Shown one piece after another: positions 1 through 10,160 of a stretch of DNA of 64,000 nt. The first letter of the stretch is position 1. Each line of letters begins with the position of its first letter. The DNA is from Wuchereria bancrofti (taxonomy: Eukaryota; Nematoda; Chromadorea; Rhabditida; Onchocercidae): assembly GCA_005281725.1 (NCBI GenBank), contig SSBO01000012.1, positions 2,152,194 to 2,216,193 of the forward strand, in the 5' to 3' direction. Below the pieces are notes generated by a model. The model was not told the DNA's origin. It made no database searches and was given only the letters and a program-made list of their open reading frames with translations. The position numbers and the translations under genes are program-made.

Positions 1-1
1 G

Positions 2-127
2 AAGATGGAAGAAAACATAAATGCGGCAAGATATGCAAGAGTACTGGAAAAGGATATGAATGAAATCTTAAGCTTGCAACCACAGAAACACCTGAAAGAA
101 GAGATGTTTGACAATTGTTCTGAATAG
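2..127 (+). CDS. 3' end of an unidentified gene (partial)
   Basis: The window opens inside an open frame of 41 codons that ends in TAG at 125-127. The peptide is rich in charged and amphipathic residues (for example EENINAARYARVLEKDMNE) and ends MFDNCSE, which reads like the C-terminus of a real protein. Frame and composition are coding-like, while the AT-rich DNA after the stop is not. An AATAAA at 531-536 could serve as its poly(A) signal, though 400 bases downstream is far. I do not recognise the family; the rest lies upstream of the window. It could also be a chance open frame at the edge. Confidence 0.45.
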   Translation, partial: KMEENINAARYARVLEKDMNEILSLQPQKHLKEEMFDNCSE

Positions 128-1443
128 AAAACAGGAAGGAAAGAGGTTGTTCAGGTGGTAGCTTACCAGTTGTCATTATTTCTCAGAATGGCTCATCCGG
201 GATGGTTATCTTAGGACAAAGCCATGTATTTTGTCGCCCACATAAGCACAAATGTATACATATACACAAATGTATACATACACTTACACCCGTCCAATAC
301 ACATATATGCATCCAATTGATGATTAAACTGATGTTCTTGTTAATCGTCATCGTTTAGGAATAAATCCAAGCGAATAATATTAGCTTCTCTTTTGACCTT
401 TTCTTATCATCTACGATTATCTTGAAGGCATGCATGTATCAAGTCGACAAACTTCCAACATAGTCTTAATTACAGTCATTAAACATAGATAAACGTAAAA
501 CAATACATTTTGTGAATCCTAATAAAACTCGTCTATTCCATTCAAATTTATATCATATGGTTCTTTTCTTCGCTTTGACAGAAGTGGAAACCTTAGGTAA
601 ATCTTTTCATGCACTTGGCACATATTCCCTAAAGGATTGATGATACAGTTTCAATGAAAAAAATCGGAAGATCGATAGAAAAAAAAATGGAAGAGGTGAT
701 GAGTTTTTTGACCTGTTGAACTTGTGAAAATGTCACGTCTTACTGACCCTCATGAATGCGAAGCTAGAAACAGGTACCATAAATCGTTCTCAAAGGAGTT
801 GTAAAACTTTTTTTTTTTCGATGAACTTTGGTTCCTTGTGGTTCCTTGACTTTTAATGCCTGCAGAAAATTTTTTAACAAACAATTATTCTCTTCGTCGT
901 AATTTCTCTATTAAAGAACAAATTATAGCACACTGAAATTCATCTCATGTTCGAGAGTTATTGTGAGGAGTCAACTAGTGATAAATAAATGAAGACAATA
1001 CAAATGAATGATATGTACGTATCAGTGATAAAATCCGTTCATTGGTGCCTCCTACAGTGCCAATGACCTTCCTTTTGCCTAATTGAACGCGACATCATTG
1101 TACAATGTGGATGTAACTGTTATCACTGTAAACCTAATAATCTGTAACAGAATTCCTCTAGAACTTGTTCTAAGCATATGTCAATTATGTTGAAAAAAAA
1201 ATTAGTGGAAGATACCATTTGTACTACAGGTAGCATTATAATCTACCACAACTGTCACAGATAATATTACAATAACGTACGATTTCTTGAATTACTATTA
1301 CAATGTCATATACTTGAAAATTTGCCAAAGCAAATGCTTGTCAGCTATCGCTTGAGATAGCAGAAGAGAATGCCACAAGAATGTTGAAGTGCGCGTACAA
1401 TGATTCACAAAAGTAAACGTGGAGATTTCTCCATTGAGAAGCG

Positions 1444-1515
1444 CATTTGTGCTGAAAATTTGCATATAGCTAAATAGCTCATTTGTGCTGAAAACTTGCA
1501 TAGAGCTAAATACTA
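1444..1515. repeat. Two-copy 36 bp tandem repeat
   Basis: The unit starts CATTTGTGCTGAAAA and occurs at 1444-1479 and 1480-1515 with three or four differences. It lies in intergenic sequence and also generates a spurious minus-strand reading frame. Confidence 0.8.
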
Positions 1516-2530
1516 CGCTTCTAATCGACTTAAAAAACTTCGGAAACTTTGGTAACATGGCATACCTGATATCAGCCATGAACAGTGTCCCAGAATTATT
1601 TTCATTGACGTCTTTCATATGTACTGTTCCTTATAGTTTGTCTTTCCTGAAAACTTCTGTCATGTATTTTTTCATAATAAGGGAAACTTCATGAATTTCG
1701 TCATCTTTTACTTCTTTTTTCTTTTTTCCAATTTCCTACTATATTATCTTTTATTTGTCATTAATGCATTTGTTGTTGACATTTCAATTTCTACTAATAC
1801 TGTCCCCTTAGCAGGAGGTCTTTTTCCAGTTTTCCGGTGTATTATGAAATACCATAACTCCGAGATAAATATTCAGATAGGAATGCGGTCAAATTTGTTA
1901 ACTGGATAAAATACACAGCAAATAGTATTGTAGGAAGTTTGAAGCCTTAATCGAATCTTTTCCAGAACTTTTTCCAAAGTGTTATGGAATCTGACAATTC
2001 CAATAATGATTCCTCTCAGGTATGCAGTCTAGTTTATGTTAGTAAAGGAATACAGTCAATAAAAAAATTTAGCAACAGAGGCGTCCTTCAAAAACAAACG
2101 GAAGAAACGGCTATTGCAATTCGGTCCGAAGCCCGTCAAGTTGAAACGCTTTTGGATCAACGTGTGAGTTTGTTGACATCTTTGTATATACTCAACTTTT
2201 TGTTTTCAATCTTTGTACTTTCTGCAACATTTTTCATCAATCTTTTCCGTCTCTTCGCATTCAATGCTATATACTGCTATATCGCATAATCGATTCTCTA
2301 AACAACTTTTTGTTTATTATTGTTCATATTATTTTTTTTTTTTTATTTCGGAGTAATTAATTACGACTCAACTCTATCAGCTGTGAACGGTAATTCTTCA
2401 CTTATATTTTTGTTGTTGCTAAAGTTAGAATTATTAGTAAATTAAAGTTGTCACGGGTAACGTTCTTAACTTATACTTGTTTATATCACTGGCCTTGATA
2501 AGAATAAAACACTATTAAGTAATGATTTGC

Positions 2531-2534
2531 AGGG
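2531..2534 (+). promoter_or_regulatory. Candidate trans-splice acceptor of the M3 gene
   Basis: TTTGCAG ends at 2532, two bases before the ATG at 2535. Such a short leader fits spliced-leader addition in nematodes. It could equally be the acceptor of a cis-spliced 5' UTR exon, since a usable donor sits at 2168. Confidence 0.5.
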
Positions 2535-5500
2535 ATGGTATCGGTCGTTGCCAGGAGGGCATCTTGGTTTGGTCGTGCTCTGTCGAAAGATGCAACCGTT
2601 CCGGGACCATCAACTAGCTGGGGGTCGATTTCCTTTGGCTCCAGACGAGCTATCTCATTATCAAACACTTATCGACATGCTGGTTATTATGCTTTGTATG
2701 TTCATTCAACTTTATTACTTTGAATATGATTTGCATTTTCTTGATATTTTCCTTTTTAACAATTAACCAACGAATTATGTATCGGTTTATTGCGATTTTA
2801 TTTGTTCAAATAATGAACATGTTGCTTAACTGTTTGTTTCACAGATTTCCTGTTGTGCCAAATGCTACACCTGAGAATAACAGATTTGTGGCCAATATTT
2901 GCAATACAGAAGACTGGCCAGCTATTTGTGCACCTCGTAAGTTCTTGTGGCATTACTTCAAATGTATACACTATGTCAGTATTAATCTATCACTTCATAG
3001 CAACATTAAATTTTAGCCAAAGAAATGTATGAAGGAACAGTTCGGATGCTGTTGGAGTATGGAGCCACAATGCATGAACATATGAAGTTATTAGAAGAAA
3101 GTAAGCTACGCATTTTCATTTGTTATGAAAACTATAAATAGTTTCGAAATACTTCTCATCTGTCCTCCTTGTGCTGTTACGGTTGTTTTGAAGAAAGAAA
3201 AGTTGTTTTAAATCCAGAGACTCTGTCTTAGGAATTTTAGTCTTTTCACAGTAATGAAAATTTTACGTTCTATATCTTCACTTATATTCATGAATATATG
3301 GCGGCAGTGTTTTGCTTCAGTGAAATCGGAAGATCTAACTTTTGAAAATGTTATTGAACCGTTTCTTGCCGAGGAAGAACAAGTCTTATATGCTTTTCAC
3401 ACATTGTGGACTAGAATGCTTACAGACTGGCCAAGTTCTCGTGAATTACATGCCGATTTCATGAAAGTAATATTTGCACTCTATATCTTCAAGCTAGATT
3501 GAGTTACAGTTTTTGAGCGATCCCTTGAATGCTTATCATTTGAATGTTTAAAAATTCTTTTCCTTCAACAGTGTGGTTGTTCTTCCGAATGGATCCGCTC
3601 GCACTATAATTTTTTGGACGCTTTTCTTTGGCAGAAAAAATGTTTATGTTTTGAATAATTTTTGAAGCTGTTAATTGCAGATTCACGAATTAACCATCAA
3701 TGAAGTTTCTGCGAAATGGAAATACGATGTTTTTTTTAAAGCCGTTAAGGTTAATGTTTTCTTCCCTGACACTTTGCGTTCATATGAATTGTAGCTGTCC
3801 TAATATTAAGGAGCAAGGAAAAAGTATATATCATTTGTCGAGTTTGCCATATATTCAACGCTAAGAAAAACATACTCTATCGTAGTAAAATAAACCATCA
3901 AATTGTTTGCACCAAACCGTTTCTGTTGTCACCCTGATATTGTCCAGGGAATAATCTTACTTTGCTGAGTAATACCCTTCAATATTGAAATGCAATTTTG
4001 TGGCTTTCTTAATATATGGAGTTGCAGACACTCTGTGAAAGAAATGAGACTACTGACAGATGGAAGCGAAGACTTGCCGATTTCTATTATCTACAAATGA
4101 AGTCAATAGCCATGGGTGAAACTTCGAAAAAACATGAGCAATTTGTAGGACACGACAGTTTTGTTGAACATTATATACTTAGATATAGGTATATTCAATT
4201 TATTGAGGTCTTACAGATGTCGCGACATGTATATATGTGATAGTTTTCGTTAGATTTCACTGAGATAAGTAGACGTTTTTTATAAGCTTGGGCAATTTTC
4301 GCGAGTTTCATGCTTAAATCTTTATACATATACGCCTGTTATTTACAGCCGTTTTAGAATGAATTTCCCTTATTTAGAACGGTGTTACAAAATTCAGAAG
4401 ATATGGAGGATATTCAAGTTACAGATCGAGCAGTGTTTAATGATGCGCCTCCCGAAGTGTTGAGGAGACTTGCAGTAAACAGGCAATCCAATCATTTTTT
4501 TTTGTCGATACATATTACTGCTACATTTGTATGAGTGTGAGAAAATATTTGTGAACAGCAGCGAAATTACATGATGAATTTTGTAGAACGAAATATGAAG
4601 AGGGACCATGGCTTGTTACTGCAACAGCAAAATCCATAAAACCAATATTGACTTACTGTTCTGACAAAGCTGTTCGTGCAACTGTTTGGGATAAATGGAT
4701 TTCTCGTGCTTCAAAACCGCACAATTTAGCACGTGTTACGAGTAATGCAAGGACAATTGAAACGATAAGGAGACATCAGTAAGTTTTTGAAGAAGTTGCT
4801 GTATGAATATTACAAGCGTAATGTTGGTACAATTAATATGCTATCCCTTTCCTTATATTTTGGTAAGTTTGATTTAAATTCGAGAAAAATTGCGTTTTGT
4901 TTCTTGGATTCATGGCCAAGTTTAAGATAGATGAGCTGGAAAACATGGTAAAAAAAGTATTTCATTGCTCAAGAAATAAATGTTTCCTCATTGTAACTTA
5001 ATAAAAGGTGTTTTCATAGAATACTTCGATTTGTGTAATATTTACAGGGGGAAGAAAGCTGCATTGCTTGGATTTACTACGTATGCTGAATATCGACTGG
5101 CTTATAAAATGGCGGAGTCTCCAAAAATTGTACGAAAATTTACAAAAGCGTTAGTGAATTTCATTTACGGTCTTATTCGAATCATTGTATAATAGCATGT
5201 TGTTGCGAAAAGTTGACTATTTAATCAGTGTATGTGTTTAAACAGTTCACTATTTTGAGAGATGTCTTTGTATTATGAGATGAACTGTAAAAATACAAGG
5301 TCGCAGAGACTGTGAAATGTAAAATACAACATTTTTAAATCCCTCCACTTTCTGAAAATATGGTAGTATGTTTTTTAAACGATAATTATGGCTCAATCTT
5401 GATTCTTCTTCTCTTTAAGAGTATTAAGATTGTTGGTACCCTGTTTAATATCGTTCTTTTTGGGAGTATATTTTTTAGCTTGGCAAGGAGAATGCGACCA

Positions 5501-8500
5501 TTATTCGATGATCGGATGCAAGCTTGGTCCGATTTCGCTGCAGAGAAGGAGAAACTTTATACACTGGCTCCATCGGATCTATATTATATTTGCCGTAGGG
5601 AGGCGGAAACTTTGCACGAGTAGGTTTATTGTGCTGAGTAATTTTATGTAATTTTATGTAATGTATAATGTGGACATGTTGCAGTTTTCAATTAATGTAT
5701 TTTTGTTGTTTTAGCTTTTACTATAAAAGCTATAAAAGATTTGTCAGTTATTCACTTTACAGAATTGATTCCTTGGATCTCATGTATCATTTCCCTTTCT
5801 GGCCTACATTTGAGAACATGCTGGAAGTCCTTTCATATATATTCGGTGTATTGTTTGAAGTAAGCTTTCGTCTTTAATGTTTAAATTAACAGTACTCTAT
5901 TTGCTAGTAACCAATTACACTTCTGCTTTTTCAATAGTGCACTCATCGATTACACTTCTACATGTTAATTAAATAATGTAAAATTTTTTTAAGGATGTCA
6001 CTAATTGCAACCTTGATCGATGTCATCCAGATATTCGGATCTTTACCTTAACGGATTCATCAGGTAAACTGTTTTTGACCCATAGCGTTAACGTAGAGCA
6101 TTGCAGTGCAATATTAATTTACTTCCAAGGAAATAGGCTGCACATTGTTTACTTACAAAGAATTATTTTTATTTGGCTACTGTTTTCTTTAGGACTGCAT
6201 TTGGGTCGCCTTTATGTTGATCCTTTTGAACGGCCGAATAAGTGTTGTACATGGGACGCATTGCTCGGACGAAGTAAGTTATTGTTTACTCAGTTATAGT
6301 ACTGAATACTATAAAAGCGATAAAAAAAAATTTCTATAATGTTGTTCGATGATAAGCCTTATTACTTTCCCAGGACAATTATTGGCAGCAAGAAAAAGTG
6401 CTGTATTGTTGTTATTATCTTTCTTTGCTTTCTTTGCTATATCTGCTTTGAGTTCGTTTATCAGATACTCAATAACTTCTATTCTGCTGTAATTTCCTAT
6501 TTCAGTATATTGCTAACAGCTAAAGATAGAGTTGTGCACCCATTATCATCTACATCCTTCCTTATTAATTAAGGCTTGTATTATGCCTCTTTTCCCGTCT
6601 AAAACAGCAAGGTGAAGAGGGATATGTCCTTCAGTACTTTCTCTCGCACTAATTATTGCACCATTATTGCTTAGTAATTCTATAAACTCCGGCGTATTTA
6701 CAAAAATTGCAAGGTGCATTGGTGTTAAATCGTCTTTACCATGATTTTTAGTTTTTGCATTAACGTTTGCTCCATTTTCTATCAACAATTTCACTATCTC
6801 TAGCTATTTACATCTGATTCCAATATGAAGTAGCGTACAATTACGTTCATCGTTATTATTAACGTTTACACTGTATTTTACCAGTAGTTTTGCAACTTCG
6901 ACATTACCCTTCCAAATTGCAACATATAAAGGGGTATGCCCATCTTGATTATGGGCATTAAGGTTTACTTCTAAATCAACTAATTTCTTAATTAATTCTC
7001 TAGTTACCTATAATTGCATAGTTTTACCTAGTTTCGCCATTCCTTCTCTCTTCCTATAATATCAGAAAGTAAACCTGACATATAGTTAGAATCTCTAGGT
7101 TGAACCTGACATATAGTTAGAATCTCTAAGTTACTCTGAACTTTGTATTCCTATTTTAAGAAAATACTCTTCTGTTTCCTCTATAATACAAAATTGTGAA
7201 CATGTTAATTCTTGTATTATTAAGAATTACTATTAAGTTTTTATTAATATAATATTAATAATGATTAAGATTTTAATTAAATGAAAGTATCTATATTTGA
7301 AACGAGCCTAATACAATAAAGTGTTACACAAAACAAATTACACAAAACAACCTTGTCATATCATACAATTGAGTTAGTAAAAGCTGTATTATTTCCTTGC
7401 AACATTAAGTGTATGTTTTGCGCTATTCTTTCTACTAAGGGAATGACATTATCAGGAAAATTTTGATGCTGCATTGTCGTTTAGACCATCTGTTTATGAG
7501 ACATTCCTCATTAATGACTTATTATTTTGGATGGTGCTATTTTCAACATAAAAATTCCAGGTTATTGCACTGAAAATAGGTGGGATAAAATAGTTTATCT
7601 TTTTGCTAATCTCAGCGTATCCGGTTCTCTGAACTCATCCGCACTTCTGCATTATGAAGAATTACAGAATCTTCTTTTCTATGTAAGTCTGTCAATTTCA
7701 TTTTTCATTAGTGGACAAATAAATGCGTGACATAATCTAGGAATAGTTTCGTTTGAGCAAATGAAATTTTTGTGTTGAGTCCTTATCTGTTATATAAATA
7801 TTATTGCCGTTAGTGATCGTTTTTAGCATGTTAGATTCGGTTTATACTTCTCAAAATATTATATCTTGAACTATAAGATAAGTGCAAGATATACCTAACA
7901 TAAAAATTACTTTTTGCAGTGTCTGTGGTATATACATATGCATGAATAGTATTGAGCTGATTTAAATGTTATAGACAGGTCGTGCAATGCAACTTTTGCT
8001 CTCTCAGTCACCATACAGAGATCTGATAGTGCCATGGAAATTTTTCCACGCTCATGATATGGATGCTATGGATCTGCTGCCAACTATTGTGCAATTTTTT
8101 ATTTTTAAGCCTGTATTATTAGTTGCATTATCCTGCAAACATCTGGTAAGTTTTCATGCTATTCATATCTCATTCTTATTTTTATGCTTGCAACAGCAAT
8201 GGAATATGCATTGAGCAGTAATGATTCAACTCTAATTAAGTTGCTTTTGAGGAAATACATTGGACTTGTTTGTATAATGTATTAATTTTAAGAAAACTGA
8301 TGAAGCATTATCGGAAACCAAAGCCAATAGTATTGCACTGGGTTTATCACGCTCCACATTTTACGAAACTTATCGTGCATTATTTTGGACAGATTTTGAC
8401 CTCACGCTCTTCGACATGAAAGATACTGATCAGTCAGTTTTTGTAATTCTTTCGTTAACAATATTCATTTCCGCATCATCTTATTCTTTAAGGAAGTGTT

Positions 8501-9737
8501 TGCACTCTTCATATGTTAAAATGCTTATTTCAAGAATTTGCCATAACTAACGCTCTGTTAATTAGAATGAAAACAAATCGGCAATTGATTTCCCTTTGAG
8601 CATACATCAAAACTGAGAGAAATAGAATACCATTTCTTAGAGAAAAAAATTACTCCCATCCTGATCTGTGAATACGAGTTTTGGAAGGTTACAGAACTGT
8701 AAAATGGGGAGCATTAAGTAGGCCTTAGTTTGTAATGGTGGTGCGATCTTATGTCAGTAACATCTAAGTAATCATGTCGATTTCTCATGTGATCAATGTT
8801 TTTATGTGATTAATGTAAATTCTCTCCACAAGCAAAATTGTGTGGTGGTCAGATTTTTAATTGGTCCATGAGTTTTATAGAGCTACATGGCAAGAAATAT
8901 ATCACCAAAAATTGACGGAATATTTTGCATTCAAAAATGTAAAAGGAGATATGCAACCGTGTTCTTTTGCTCCAATTTTTGGTAAAAGTATGTCGATGGC
9001 TATGTATTACAATCGGCTTTGGGCAGAGGTATTGGTCTTTTGCTAAGTTATGCTAAAGGAACGAAATTGAAATAGAAAAGGAATTTGTGATTCGTACTAT
9101 TGTAGTGCGGTAAATATGCATTTTCTTTGTCGTTGTGTTTTAGATGGTATTTTTTTTTAATTTATGATATAAGCTAGGAGTTTCGAACTAACTTCTCAAT
9201 GTGTTCTGATAGTGATCCAATGTATCATGTGAGTGTGGGTGGCTATGATGTATTTCGATAGTGCTACAGATTCCTAGGAAAAATTATGGAAACTCAGCCC
9301 GGTTCTTTCAAATGAGCTCATTAGAATGTCTGCGCTTATGCATATATTTTCTTGAATTCATTTTAGATGCTGGCTTTGGATATCCACGATACATTCGAAA
9401 AAGAAAATGACGTTTGTGCAACTGGTGACCGCTTGAAAAAAGCAATTTTGTTCGAGGGAGCGAGTCAGTCACAAAGGGAACTTTATCGACGCTTCCAGGT
9501 TTATTAAATTAAAATGTTTTGCCTCTTAAAATTTAAAAAGCCATTGCCTTTCGACTATTTTTCATTTTTAGTTCTTTGAAACTAGTAATTCAGGGGCGTG
9601 ATCCCAGCCCGGACGCGATGTGCGACTTCTATGACCCTCCTCAATACCATACTAGTATTGCTGCTTCTAATGAAGACACCACCCCATATTTGGATTCAGA
9701 TGTACAGATTGACACAGAAAGACTTGAAGCGAAGTAA
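2535..9737 (+). CDS. Oligopeptidase A-like M3 family protein, predicted catalytically dead, mitochondrial-type leader
   Basis: About 790 residues over roughly 20 exons: 2535-2695, 2845-2936, 3017-3100, 3321-3466, 3681-3749, 4028-4188, 4378-about 4482, 4587-4778, 5048-5149, 5479-5619, 5763-5859, 5994-6063, 6193-6273, 6374-6397, 7561-7682, 7975-8145, 8293-8432, 8881-9028, 9367-9498, 9594-9737. Family landmarks run in order: GPWLVTATAKSIKPILTYC, LLGFTTYAEYRLAYKMAESP, CHPDIRIFTLTD, RPNKCCTWDALLG, and near the C-terminus FQGRDPSPDAMCDFY. The N-terminus (MVSVVARRASWFGRALSK) is basic, serine-rich and free of acid, like a mitochondrial presequence. M3 enzymes bind zinc through HEFGH plus a downstream glutamate. 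Here the aligned residues are FYTGR (7677-7983) and an aspartate in AMDLLP, so no zinc site is visible. The 3' half of exon 4378 stays in frame only with a GC donor at 4483 or another unresolved junction. A regulatory or scaffolding role is inference. Confidence 0.92.
6546..7040 (-). pseudogene. Ankyrin-repeat fragment, Wolbachia-like, disrupted by stops
   Basis: On the minus strand the frame reads about four ankyrin repeats: DGHTPLYVAIWKGNVEVAKL, then NCTLLHIGI..., then LLIENGANVNAKTKN and LTPMHLAIFVNTPEFIELLS, then GHIPLHLAVLDGKRGIIQAL. The TPLHLA and GANVNAK consensus is clear. It is intronless but broken by TAG codons at 7008-7010 (ten codons after a possible ATG at 7040) and 6804-6806, and it ends at 6546. 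Ankyrin proteins with this repeat style abound in Wolbachia, and Wolbachia DNA inserted in filarial nuclear genomes is well known. I infer a decayed nuclear Wolbachia transfer. A processed pseudogene of a nematode ankyrin gene is the alternative; no function is expected. Confidence 0.72.
7074..7135. repeat. Two-copy 31 bp tandem repeat near the ankyrin insertion
   Basis: The unit beginning CCTGACATATAGTTAGAATC occurs at 7074-7104 and again at 7105-7135, nearly identical. It lies about 35 bases outside the ankyrin-coding fragment, so it could be part of the same inserted segment or a scar at its edge. Confidence 0.8.
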
Positions 9738-10160
9738 GGAGTGCTCAAAAGTAGTACATATTTGTTGATTGTTATAGGACAGTTATAGTTAATCACATTT
9801 GTTACCATAAGTATTTAACAAGAATTCTAATGATAAATTATTAGTGATTGTTGTTAAGCTGTTTGAACAAGAAAAAAACTCTTTGCTGAATGAAAGTAAG
9901 ACAAATTTTGGCGATTATAAAGGTACATATAAAACAGTGAACCATACGCAAACAGATCTAAGTTCCTCATGTTCACTGTTTGTAACGACTCTTATATTAC
10001 TTACTAACGCTTTTCGACTGCGGCTTTGTTTCTGGAACCTGGAGTTTCGGGACTGGAAGACATTATGTATAGTAACATTTTGGTTTTATTCAGAGATTGA
10101 ATACAGAAGGTACACACATAACTATAGAAACCATCTGAAGAGTCGGATTGAGTATTTTAG
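9738..10160. other. Convergent 3' intergenic region, M3 gene and msh-2
   Basis: These 423 bases separate two stop codons facing each other and should hold both 3' UTRs. A plus-strand open frame crosses the region (9844-10164) but has no recognisable homology and runs into the msh-2 stop, so I treat it as untranslated sequence. Confidence 0.7.
10085..10090 (-). terminator. Poly(A) signal AATAAA for msh-2
   Basis: TTTATT on the plus strand gives AATAAA on the minus strand, about 70 bases past the msh-2 stop codon. This is a normal distance for a nematode cleavage signal. Confidence 0.6.

Larger units (their letters stand above)
128..2534. other. Intergenic region between the upstream gene and the M3 gene
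   Basis: About 2.4 kb of AT-rich sequence without a gene I can support. It holds short ACATATATAC-type repeats near 240-310, a 36 bp tandem duplication at 1444-1515, and a short open stretch at 1984-2165. That stretch starts at an ATG (MESDNSNNDSS) and has possible donors at 2020 and 2168, so it may be a 5' UTR exon of the next gene. No homology was seen in it. Confidence 0.5.
6398..7560 (+). other. Large intron of the M3 gene carrying foreign-looking DNA
   Basis: This 1.16 kb intron runs from a GTGCTG donor to a TTCCAG acceptor, while most other introns of the gene are 60-450 bases. It contains the antisense ankyrin pseudogene (6546-7040), a 31 bp tandem duplication (7074-7135), and about 400 bases of very AT-rich sequence in which I see nothing coding. 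Confidence 0.7.

Noticed and set aside
2527..2766. Second open frame (GWYRSLPGGHLGLVV) over the first M3 exon
   Set aside because: It can be extended upstream through a 2168 donor, but it leads to a stop in the exon at 3017. The MVSVV frame continues into the conserved peptidase sequence.
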